NCBI GenBank assembly: GCA_028285025.1
Contig: JANQQH010000038.1
Coordinates: 1-7,923, forward strand
Length of the DNA: 7,923 nt
DNA from: Hyphomicrobiaceae bacterium
GTDB taxonomy: Bacteria > Pseudomonadota > Alphaproteobacteria > Rhizobiales > HXMU1428-3
Reading direction: 5' to 3'
Part shown: piece after piece, positions 1 through 6,250 of the stretch
Numbering within the stretch: position 1 is the first letter of the stretch
Layout of the letters: each line of letters opens with the position of its first letter
Program-made: the position numbers and the translations under genes
The notes under the pieces: generated by a model
Seen by the model: only the letters and a program-made list of their open reading frames with translations
Databases searched by the model: none
What the model was told of the DNA's origin: nothing

Positions 1-299
1 TGCATCGTGACATGTTCACGAATGCGATTATTGGACCCAATAATGAGTTTGCTGTTTTTCTCTGGATCTTGGAAATTTGCCACTTGCGGAATTTTGCCCA
101 GAGAGGCAAAGGGGTAAATTTCACAATCATCACCGATTGTCGTTTGTCCGCAAATAACAATATGAGAATGAAGTTTTACATTATTACCAATAACCACATC
201 TGGCCCAATCTGACAAAAGGGTCCAATTTCGACGTTTGCACCTATTTCTGCTTTTGGCGAAACTTCGGATAAATTATTAATCGTATTATTATCTAACAT
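1..299 (-). CDS. lpxA: UDP-N-acetylglucosamine O-acyltransferase LpxA, 5' part (runs off the window)
   Basis: LpxA is the cytoplasmic trimeric enzyme that moves a 3-hydroxyacyl chain from ACP to the 3-position of UDP-GlcNAc, the first step of lipid A synthesis. The first 99 codons are present, from ATG 299; the rest lies beyond base 1. Left-handed beta-helix hexapeptide repeats are visible (AEIGANVEIGPFCQIGPDVVIG, residues 17-38 approximately, by pattern), followed by IYPFASLG (61-68) and the family block NRIREHVTM (91-99). The catalytic His, near residue 125 in E. coli, is outside the window. An AAGG Shine-Dalgarno (305-308) overlaps the fabZ stop codon, and only 7 bases separate the two genes, so translation is probably coupled. 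The loop where E. coli LpxA has QDLKY reads QVANF (72-76) and is followed by about two extra residues. The identity is secure; the sugar substrate (GlcNAc or a diamino variant) is open. Confidence 0.95.
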   Translation of the reverse strand, partial: MLDNNTINNLSEVSPKAEIGANVEIGPFCQIGPDVVIGNNVKLHSHIVICGQTTIGDDCEIYPFASLGKIPQVANFQDPEKNSKLIIGSNNRIREHVTM

Positions 300-306
300 A
301 TGAACC

Positions 307-771
307 TTATACATCCACGATTGTCGCACTAATTTCGGCTTCTGCGACACGGGCATCATTAACCTTTGCCTCTGCCGAGAACCGCCAAACACTCCCACGG
401 TTTCTTATTTTTTGAACATGATAATGAACCTGATCACCAGGCAACACCGGTTTTCTAAAACGCGCCCGATCAATACCCATAAAATAAACCAACTGAGCTT
501 CAGCTTTTTCTTTTAAATTGGCAACACATAACGCGCCCGCTGTTTGCGCCATCCCTTCAATCAGCAGCACACCTGGAAACACAGGATGTTCAGGAAAATG
601 TCCTTGAAAAAAGTTTTCATTATAAGTGACATTTTTAATACCGATCGCGGAGTCATCACCATTCATATCAATAATGCGATCGACCAATAAAAAGGGATAG
701 CGGTGAGGCAAATATTTCATGATATCGACAATATCTGCCGTTCCAAGCTCCTTTGTTACACTTTCATCCAT
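307..771 (-). CDS. fabZ: 3-hydroxyacyl-[acyl-carrier-protein] dehydratase FabZ
   Basis: FabZ is the cytoplasmic hot-dog-fold dehydratase that turns (3R)-hydroxyacyl-ACP into trans-2-enoyl-ACP during fatty acid elongation. It competes with LpxA and LpxD for hydroxyacyl-ACP, which fits its place between their genes. The 154 residues are a normal length. Family motifs are [13 protein letters not shown] (21-33) and [23 protein letters not shown] (54-76). The catalytic pair is His58 in GHFP and Glu72 in LIEGMAQ, spaced as in E. coli FabZ (His54 and Glu68). The start at ATG 771 has a GAGGAC Shine-Dalgarno at 781-786, 9 bases upstream. It follows lpxD after a 77-base gap and precedes lpxA by 7 bases. 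FabA is unlikely, given the length and the [11 protein letters not shown] block. Confidence 0.97.
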   Translation of the reverse strand: MDESVTKELGTADIVDIMKYLPHRYPFLLVDRIIDMNGDDSAIGIKNVTYNENFFQGHFPEHPVFPGVLLIEGMAQTAGALCVANLKEKAEAQLVYFMGIDRARFRKPVLPGDQVHYHVQKIRNRGSVWRFSAEAKVNDARVAEAEISATIVDV

Positions 772-848
772 AATTCTTTCGTCCTCATAACCAGTGCTGT
801 CTCTTATCAGCCGTAAGTCTCTGAACCTTTATCGCGCTTTAAAAAAAA

Positions 849-1925
849 TCAGTCTTGATTAAGGTCAGGTTTTTTTACTTTTTTCAAATTGGCATCACGT
901 TTTTCAATCATTTTCTCAACCGCAATGATCTCTTTAAACCAAAGATCCATCGGTTTTGCTGGCGTGCCTCCATAACGTCCCTTAGCAGGTACACTCTTGT
1001 AAACATTACTAGAGGCCGCAATTTGCGCACCATCACCAATCTCAATATGGCCAGCAGCTCCAGCTTGCCCCCCCATCGCGACAAAATTACCAATCTTAGT
1101 GCTACCGGCAATACCAGTTTGCCCCGCAATGACAGTGTGGCAACCAATTACCACATTATGCGCTATTTGCACAAGATTATCTATTTTTGAGCCTTCACCA
1201 ATGATAGTATCTTCCAGGCTACCACGATCAATCGCGCTATTGGCACCGATCTCAACATGATCTTGAATGATCACACGGCCTATTTGTGGCACTTTTGTGT
1301 GACCTTGCCCACTCATTATATAGCCAAATCCATCTTGTCCAACGCTGACCCCGGCATGAATCGTAACATGGTTACCAACCAATGCATGAGTGATCGTCGC
1401 ATTGGGCCCAATCATACAGTCTCTGCCAATGTAGGTACGGTAACCTATCACACTGCCAGCGGCTATTCGGGTGCCTTTACCAACATGAACTTCTTTGCCA
1501 ATGACCACACCAGGCTCTATGTCGACACCTTCTTCAATAACAGCACTTTCATCAATCATCGACGCATCGGAAAGAGCCGTTTGAGAACGATGGCTTCCCG
1601 GGTAAAACAACTCAACTGCTTTAACAAATTGCTGATGCGGTTTCTTACACACCAAAACAATCATTGAGGAAGGAGCCTTACTTTTAAAATTTTCTGTTGT
1701 TATGCAAACGGCTGCTTTTGAACTTTGAAATGTTTCTATCCCCTTGCGATCTTCAAAGAATGTGAGGTGACAAGAACCCGCTGATGAGATGCTTTTAACA
1801 TCATCAATCATAAGCTCATCAAGTTCTTGGGTCTGACAGGAATCATCAATAACAACTTCTAAGGCTTGGCAAATTTGTTCTAATGAAAAAGGGCCTGCCT
1901 TTTGGAAAAATCCAGGATGTTCCAT
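849..1925 (-). CDS. lpxD: UDP-3-O-(3-hydroxyacyl)glucosamine N-acyltransferase LpxD
   Basis: LpxD is the trimeric cytoplasmic enzyme that adds the second hydroxyacyl chain, from ACP to the 2-amino group of UDP-3-O-acylglucosamine, third step of lipid A synthesis. The 358 residues hold the three expected parts. An N-terminal uridine-binding domain (about 1-115) starts with a GPFSLEQI block. A hexapeptide-repeat beta helix (about 120-315) contains GQDGFGY (196-202), GANSAIDRG (227-235) and [13 protein letters not shown] (249-261). A charged C-terminal helix follows (about 328-358). His256 in QIAH corresponds to the catalytic His239 of E. coli LpxD. The start at ATG 1925 is preceded by AAGGA with an 11-base spacer, slightly long but the only good candidate. 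The gene is 88 bases after bamA, and that gap holds a stem-loop and a possible extra promoter. It ends TGA followed by a run of eight T. Confidence 0.97.
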   Translation of the reverse strand: MEHPGFFQKAGPFSLEQICQALEVVIDDSCQTQELDELMIDDVKSISSAGSCHLTFFEDRKGIETFQSSKAAVCITTENFKSKAPSSMIVLVCKKPHQQFVKAVELFYPGSHRSQTALSDASMIDESAVIEEGVDIEPGVVIGKEVHVGKGTRIAAGSVIGYRTYIGRDCMIGPNATITHALVGNHVTIHAGVSVGQDGFGYIMSGQGHTKVPQIGRVIIQDHVEIGANSAIDRGSLEDTIIGEGSKIDNLVQIAHNVVIGCHTVIAGQTGIAGSTKIGNFVAMGGQAGAAGHIEIGDGAQIAASSNVYKSVPAKGRYGGTPAKPMDLWFKEIIAVEKMIEKRDANLKKVKKPDLNQD

Positions 1926-1953
1926 ATCTTCACAAGTCCTTTTACAAATAACT

Positions 1954-1989
1954 TTGCCCCAAGCCGGCTTTATAACAGGCTTGAGGCAA
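1954..1989 (-). other. Intercistronic stem-loop between bamA and lpxD
   Basis: The arms 1954-1965 and 1978-1989 are inverted repeats of 12 bases with one mismatch in DNA. In the minus-strand RNA that position becomes a G-U pair, so TTGCCTCAAGCC pairs along its whole length with GGCTTGGGGCAA around a 12-base loop. The bases after the stem are AGTTATTTGT rather than a T run, so it is not a standard intrinsic terminator. Possible roles are mRNA protection, processing, or partial attenuation between bamA and lpxD. The structure is seen directly; the role is inferred. Confidence 0.6.
1969..1977 (-). promoter_or_regulatory. Possible extended -10 element upstream of lpxD
   Basis: The loop of the bamA-lpxD hairpin reads TGTTATAAA on the minus strand, a match to an extended -10 box (TGn then TATAAA) ending 43 bases before the lpxD start. 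No good -35 hexamer is seen at 16-18 bases. The same TGTTATAA core occurs in the proposed bamA promoter. It could be an internal promoter for lpxD-fabZ-lpxA, but the match may be chance in AT-rich DNA. Confidence 0.3.
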
Positions 1990-2013
1990 TAGGCATACTG
2001 TAAAAATTAAAAT

Positions 2014-4407
2014 TTAGAATTTCGTTGAGGCACCAAAACGGAAGACTTCTTCATCATCAAAGGCAGCCTTTTCAATCACATGAGAAAAGTCCGCTCTGAT
2101 CGGTCCAACCGGAGAATCCCACAACAAGCTAGCACCAACTGAAGCCCTTAACTTATCGTCATCAAGCACTTGCACACCATCAGCCGCCGCTGTCGCGGAA
2201 ATATCAACATCATGTACGGAACCGGCATCAGCAAATATAGCTGCTGAAATCCCTGTATTTTCGGTAAGAAATGGAATTGGAAAACGCGCTTCAACTGTGG
2301 CTGCATAAAAGACTTTACCACCCAAAGCATCATTCGTTCTAGCATCACGCGGTCCCAGACCAGCTGTATCAAAACCACGAACGGTCTCACCACCTTTAAA
2401 GAAGTTATCTGTCAAACGGACATCATCACCGCCAGTACCAACAATATAACCACCAATCACACGACCAACCAATGTCACTTTGCTCCACAAAGGATAATAC
2501 GCTCTAGCTTCAGCAATCGTGCGTAAATAATTCACATCACCACCAATACCAGCTAAGTCTTGCGACAGAGATACATAAAGCCCTTTATTTGGCTTAGAGC
2601 GATGATTACGGGTATCATAAGTGATCGAGTAGCCAACAGAGGAAATAATATCAACACCTTCCTGCTCTCTAATCGCAATAGAAGCATCATTATCCACTTC
2701 AAATAAATCATCACGAATAAAGGAATAGCGAACACCAGCACGCAGATCCTCAGCAATCGGAAAACCAAAACGAATACCACCACCAGTTCTACGGTTGCGA
2801 TAACCAGATTCATCAGTTCGATCTATTTCCTTGTGAAAAACATCAAATCCAGCCGACAAATTCATGTCCAAAAATCTTGGTTCGGTAAAGGTCAAATCAA
2901 TTTGTTGACGTTCAAAACTACCAGCAAATTTAAGACGTAAGAATTGACCATTACCTAACAAATTTCGCTCAGTAATCGAAACATCACCAATCAGCCCTTC
3001 AGAAGATGAAAAGCCAGCACCAAAGCCTAACTCACCAGTGTTTTTCTCAACCACAGTAACAGTCAAAACAACTCTATCGGGAGCGCCACCAGATTCACGG
3101 GAAATATCTACCTTTTCAAAAAAGCCCAATCGTTGCAATCTGCGCCGCGCATTACGCACAAGCAATCGGTTATAAGCGTCCCCCTCAACAATGCGGAATT
3201 CACGACGAATAACATGATCTTTGGTGCGCGTATTACCAAACACATCAATACGTTCAATATAAACTCTTGGGCCTTCTTCAATCACATAAGTAATGTTAAT
3301 AACCCTGCTAATCGGGTCACGCTCAACTCGTGGGCGAACCCTGGCAAACGCATAGCCTTGCGCAGAAACAGCCAGCGTCAATGCCTCTATAGATTGGTCA
3401 ATCTTTTGCGCGTTATAATCTGCCCCGGGCTTTGTCAAAACGCTAGACCCCAAACCATCCACATTAATGGCAGCTACAGTGGTTTCAACATCCACATTGC
3501 CAAACTTGTAAAGCTGACCTTCATCAACAGTAAAGGTAACAAAAAAGGCACTCCCTTCAGCATCAATATCAGCCACTGCACTCAATACACGAGCATCAGC
3601 ATAACCATTTGTGAGGTAATAACGACGAACCAATTCACGATCAACGCTAAGACGATCAGGGTCATAAATATCATTGGATTTAAAGAAGCTTAAAAGCCCA
3701 GACTCACCGGTGGTGATCACATCTTTGAGTTGAGCATCAGAAAAAGCATTATTGCCAACAAAATTAATACTTTTCACTTTAGTGGCCTCACCTTCAACAA
3801 TCTCATAGACCAGGTTGACCCGATTGTGAGGCAATTTAATAATTTTAGCTTCCACTTTGGCCGTGAAAATACCGCGCACTTGATAGAGATCTAAAATACG
3901 TTGAATATCAGATTGAACCCGCGCCCTTGTATATATTGAGCGCGTTTTTAATTGAACTTCTGTACTTAACGAGGCGTCATCAACTTCTTTATTCCCTTCA
4001 AAAGCGACTTGGTTAATAACCGGATTTTCCACCACTATAACAGTAACGGTACCGCCAGCTTTATCAATGCCAACATCACCAAACAACCCCGTACCAAACA
4101 AAGCTTGTAAAGATTCATCGACTTTAAAGGGGGAATAAACGTCTCCAACGCCAAAAGTTAAATAAGATTTGACTGTCTCAGGTTCAACACGCCGATTGCC
4201 CTGCACAACAATTGCCCGCACAACACCAGATTGCGCTTTGGCTTTATTTATGAGAAGACCAGAAAGATATTGTGAATTCAGCTCAGTTGTACCCGCACCA
4301 CTTTTTACTGCAATTGTTGTTACTGTCTGGCCCAAAACAGACAATCCCATCACACCCAATGCAAGTGCCATCACTTTTATGGCTTGTCCGAAGACTTTTT
4401 TAACCAT
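2014..4407 (-). CDS. bamA: Outer membrane protein assembly factor BamA (Omp85 family)
   Basis: BamA is the outer-membrane core of the BAM complex, which folds and inserts beta-barrel proteins such as LptD. Read from ATG 4407 the protein has 797 residues. It has a basic start (MVKK), a hydrophobic stretch at about 11-26, and a likely signal peptidase site after AKA (56-58) just before the first POTRA. Five POTRA domains follow at about 61-128, 128-206, 207-296, 298-379 and 380-453, several opening with a strand ending in GN (QGNRR, EGNKEV, VGNNAF, FGNTRT). The 16-strand barrel covers about 458-797, with the conserved VRGF of loop 6 at 676-679 and a C-terminal Phe (STKF). An in-frame ATG at 4431 would add 8 residues. 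I prefer 4407 because AGG/AAGG sits 5-10 bases before it, while the AAGGGG before 4431 is 13 bases away. No separate skp/ompH gene lies between bamA and lpxD. Confidence 0.96.
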   Translation of the reverse strand: MVKKVFGQAIKVMALALGVMGLSVLGQTVTTIAVKSGAGTTELNSQYLSGLLINKAKAQSGVVRAIVVQGNRRVEPETVKSYLTFGVGDVYSPFKVDESLQALFGTGLFGDVGIDKAGGTVTVIVVENPVINQVAFEGNKEVDDASLSTEVQLKTRSIYTRARVQSDIQRILDLYQVRGIFTAKVEAKIIKLPHNRVNLVYEIVEGEATKVKSINFVGNNAFSDAQLKDVITTGESGLLSFFKSNDIYDPDRLSVDRELVRRYYLTNGYADARVLSAVADIDAEGSAFFVTFTVDEGQLYKFGNVDVETTVAAINVDGLGSSVLTKPGADYNAQKIDQSIEALTLAVSAQGYAFARVRPRVERDPISRVINITYVIEEGPRVYIERIDVFGNTRTKDHVIRREFRIVEGDAYNRLLVRNARRRLQRLGFFEKVDISRESGGAPDRVVLTVTVVEKNTGELGFGAGFSSSEGLIGDVSITERNLLGNGQFLRLKFAGSFERQQIDLTFTEPRFLDMNLSAGFDVFHKEIDRTDESGYRNRRTGGGIRFGFPIAEDLRAGVRYSFIRDDLFEVDNDASIAIREQEGVDIISSVGYSITYDTRNHRSKPNKGLYVSLSQDLAGIGGDVNYLRTIAEARAYYPLWSKVTLVGRVIGGYIVGTGGDDVRLTDNFFKGGETVRGFDTAGLGPRDARTNDALGGKVFYAATVEARFPIPFLTENTGISAAIFADAGSVHDVDISATAAADGVQVLDDDKLRASVGASLLWDSPVGPIRADFSHVIEKAAFDDEEVFRFGASTKF

Positions 4408-4412
4408 TTTGG

Positions 4413-4420
4413 CCTTACCT
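4413..4420 (-). promoter_or_regulatory. Ribosome binding site favouring the bamA start at 4407
   Basis: The minus strand reads AGGTAAGG here, placing AGG or AAGG 10 or 5 bases before ATG 4407. This supports the shorter BamA form. A competing AAGGGG at 4445-4450 lies 13 bases before ATG 4431 and could serve the longer form. Confidence 0.5.
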
Positions 4421-4464
4421 ACTGATACCATAGCTAATTACGTGCCCCTTTAGCATGCCTCAGG

Positions 4465-4492
4465 CTTATAACAGCCCAATGTACAAAACCAA
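4465..4492 (-). promoter_or_regulatory. Predicted promoter for bamA (extended -10)
   Basis: On the minus strand an extended -10 box, TGT followed by TATAAG (4465-4473), lies 16 bases downstream of TTGGTT (4487-4492), a half-match to a -35 hexamer. Transcription would start near 4457-4458, giving a 5' leader of about 26 bases to ATG 4431 or 50 bases to ATG 4407. The -35 region falls inside the first of three tandem repeats. The location after a long gene-free gap fits a separate promoter for bamA-lpxD-fabZ-lpxA. It is a prediction from pattern only. Confidence 0.5.
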
Positions 4493-4530
4493 TTAAGTAC
4501 AAAACCAATTTAAAGTACAAAACCAATAAA
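4481..4530. repeat. Three tandem copies of a 13-bp repeat upstream of bamA
   Basis: GTACAAAACCAAT occurs exactly at 4481-4493, 4497-4509 and 4515-4527, with starts 16 and 18 bases apart and AT-only linkers between them. An inverted partial copy (ATTGGTT, 4535-4541) can pair with AACCAAT of the third copy (4521-4527) around a 7-base loop. Copy one overlaps the proposed -35 region. The repeats may be operator sites for a regulator of the bamA transcript, or the product of local duplication. Confidence 0.75.
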
Positions 4531-4541
4531 CCTCATTGGTT

Positions 4542-5046
4542 CACTACGACCCAAACCAGAGTCAAATGGCCAAAAGATGGCCCATATCCCCAGCCAACAA
4601 AAACTTTATACAATTCCTAAATGCACAAAGCCTCTGCACAATAAATTGATCTGACATTTTTATATTGTTTCAAACCATAAACCCAATATTATTTATTCAA
4701 ATATTTAACGGATTTAAGCTCTCACTAAAACGCCTTTACGTACTTTTCCCAAAATTTAACGTCCCCAAAGCCCAATAACACCAGCATTAATGATCAAAAT
4801 AGTAAATATTGACACATTAACCGCTACCGCTCGCCATTGCCCTTATAAAAGCTCATAATAAGGTTTACCTAAATGGCCATAACGTGCGGTCGTTAAAACA
4901 TACCTTTGGCTAACTAGAACCTTACAGATTCATCACCCGAATGAAAAGAGCCTTTTAAGCAACATTTAACTTTATTTTTTGTCTTTGTATTAAGGTTTTA
5001 ATAGACAAATTTTAGCCACAATTCCCGACACTTAGCCCCTTTAAAG
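4542..5046. other. Gene-free region between rseP and the bamA promoter repeats
   Basis: About 500 AT-rich bases with no ORF that I can support on either strand, and no tRNA or other RNA gene that I recognise. It holds small inverted repeats: CCTTAT/ATAAGG at 4841-4846 and 4858-4863, TAACG/CGTTA at 4880-4884 and 4891-4895, and a longer bulged one at 4978-5009. None is followed by a T run in the direction of rseP transcription, so I see no clear intrinsic terminator for rseP. One minus-strand frame (4929-4759) has two 28-codon stretches of protein-like sequence split by TAA at 4843-4845, without a good start. Confidence 0.6.
4978..5009. repeat. AT-rich bulged inverted repeat downstream of rseP
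   Basis: TTTGTC (4978-4983) pairs with GACAAA (5004-5009), and TATTAA (4988-4993) pairs with TTAATA (4998-5003) around a 4-base loop; the bases 4984-4987 form a bulge. This makes 12 pairs, nearly all A-T, starting about 38 bases after the rseP stop. In the minus-strand RNA it is followed by A-rich rather than U-rich sequence, so it does not fit an intrinsic terminator for rseP. Confidence 0.45.
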
Positions 5047-6189
5047 CTAATTAAACCAACTAATGTCATTTTTGGTAGCAATAATCATTAATCCTAACAA
5101 CAAAGCCAACCCGGCTCGAAAGCTATATTCCATAAATTTTTCGCTCGCTGGTTTCCCGCGCACTGCTTCAATCGCATAGAACATCAAATGCCCGCCGTCC
5201 AATAAGGGAATTGGAAAAAGATTAAACAAACCAATACTCACAGAGAGCAAACCTGCAATATAAAGAGTTGAAATCGCTCCCATTTCTGAAAATTGATTTA
5301 CAATTTTACCAATCCCAATCGGCCCATTCAATTTATCTGTAGACTCCCGGCCAGTAAAAATTTTACCAATATAGCCAAGAGTGCTGGTTATAATAAATTT
5401 GGTTTGATCCAGGCTGGAATAAAAAGCACCAGGAAGCGTATAAGTTTTACTGGCCCAGGTTGAGCGATCATCAGATGGCGCAATACCAATTCGCCCCACT
5501 GAAATTTCTTTGCCAAAACCATTGTCCACCATCGCAACCCGTGGGGTCAGGGGAATAAGCAACGTTTCAGCACCGCGTTTAACGGTAAGTTTTAGCGGAT
5601 CATGTGCGCTAAGAGAAACGATGCGAAAAATATCATTAAAAAAAGGCGTTTCATCCCCGTTAATATGAGTAATAACATCACCTTTTTGAATCCCAGCCTT
5701 TTCAGCGGCACTACCCTGTAAAACTTCTTTTACCAGGCCGGTTGGACCTTGTTCAGTATTGGTATATTTAATACCCGTGAAAATGAGTATGCCCAAAATA
5801 AAGCTGGCAATTGGCCCTGCAGCAACAACAAGCGCACGTTGCCATAAGGGTTTAAGATGAAAACTACCTGCTTTTTCTTGCTCAGATAAGCGCTCCAAAG
5901 CTTCTCTATCAGGCGTGCTGGCAGCGCTAGCATCATCTTTAAATTTGACATACCCCCCAAGAGGGATCCAACAAAACTTCCAACGGGTATTTTTGCGATC
6001 TGTGAAGCCAAATAATTCCTGTCCAAAACCAATCGAAAAAGCCTCAACATCAACGCCGCACCAACGCGCAACAAGAAAATGGCCCAACTCATGAAAAAAC
6101 ACCACCAATGTCAGTACAAATAAAATTGGCAACACCCAACTCATCATAACACTCGGCAAACTGGTGAAGAAATTTGTTAATAATTCCAT
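5047..6189 (-). CDS. rseP: Site-2 intramembrane zinc metalloprotease RseP (MmpA-like)
   Basis: RseP is an inner-membrane protease that cuts single-pass membrane proteins within the bilayer after a first cut by another protease. In E. coli it frees sigma-E by cutting RseA; in Caulobacter the relative MmpA cuts PodJ. It also removes remnant signal peptides. The 380 residues carry the zinc and catalytic motif HELGH (33-37) in the first membrane segment, the conserved GGYVKF (78-83), a second segment near 118-140, a PDZ domain at about 150-215, and the third zinc-ligand motif FPIPLLDGGH (325-334) with Asp331. A last membrane segment is near 357-372. Only one PDZ domain fits in the length; E. coli RseP has two and about 450 residues. 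ATG 6189 has AGGA 11 bases upstream. It lies 61 bases after dxr. Its local substrate is unknown. Confidence 0.95.
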   Translation of the reverse strand: MELLTNFFTSLPSVMMSWVLPILFVLTLVVFFHELGHFLVARWCGVDVEAFSIGFGQELFGFTDRKNTRWKFCWIPLGGYVKFKDDASAASTPDREALERLSEQEKAGSFHLKPLWQRALVVAAGPIASFILGILIFTGIKYTNTEQGPTGLVKEVLQGSAAEKAGIQKGDVITHINGDETPFFNDIFRIVSLSAHDPLKLTVKRGAETLLIPLTPRVAMVDNGFGKEISVGRIGIAPSDDRSTWASKTYTLPGAFYSSLDQTKFIITSTLGYIGKIFTGRESTDKLNGPIGIGKIVNQFSEMGAISTLYIAGLLSVSIGLFNLFPIPLLDGGHLMFYAIEAVRGKPASEKFMEYSFRAGLALLLGLMIIATKNDISWFN

Positions 6190-6250
6190 AGGGTTTGAGA
6201 TCCTTTGTTTCTCTATAAAGACTGGAAGGTGTTGACTATAAACTCTATTT

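Noticed and set aside
12..272. Plus-strand open frame over the lpxA fragment
   Set aside because: It is antisense to a clear LpxA reading with hexapeptide repeats and has no recognisable domain.
847..860. Hairpin plus eight T at the end of lpxD as an intrinsic terminator
   Set aside because: The stem is only five mostly A-T pairs (AATCA/TGATT), too weak for a confident call, and fabZ follows closely on the same strand.
3133..3693. 186-codon plus-strand open frame inside bamA
   Set aside because: It lies wholly antisense to conserved POTRA domains and has no ribosome site or family motif; treated as a shadow. The same holds for the plus-strand frames at 855-1190, 1257-1667, 4169-4453 and 7008-7196.
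4481..4530. Tandem repeats as a CRISPR array
   Set aside because: The repeats are 13 bases with linkers of only 3-5 bases and no cas genes nearby; this is not a repeat-spacer layout.
4561..4590. Repeated ATGGCC and GGCC pairing as a terminator hairpin
   Set aside because: The stem is about five pairs with a bulge and no T run follows in the minus direction.
4736..4798. Short plus-strand ORF of about 22 codons starting at an ATG near 4790
   Set aside because: No ribosome binding site, no similarity that I recognise, and too short to support.
5730..6092. 120-codon minus-strand frame inside rseP
   Set aside because: It is the same strand in another frame of rseP, whose own frame carries HELGH and PDZ sequence. 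The small frames inside lpxD (908-1147) and bamA (2148-2393, 2553-2813) are rejected for the same reason.
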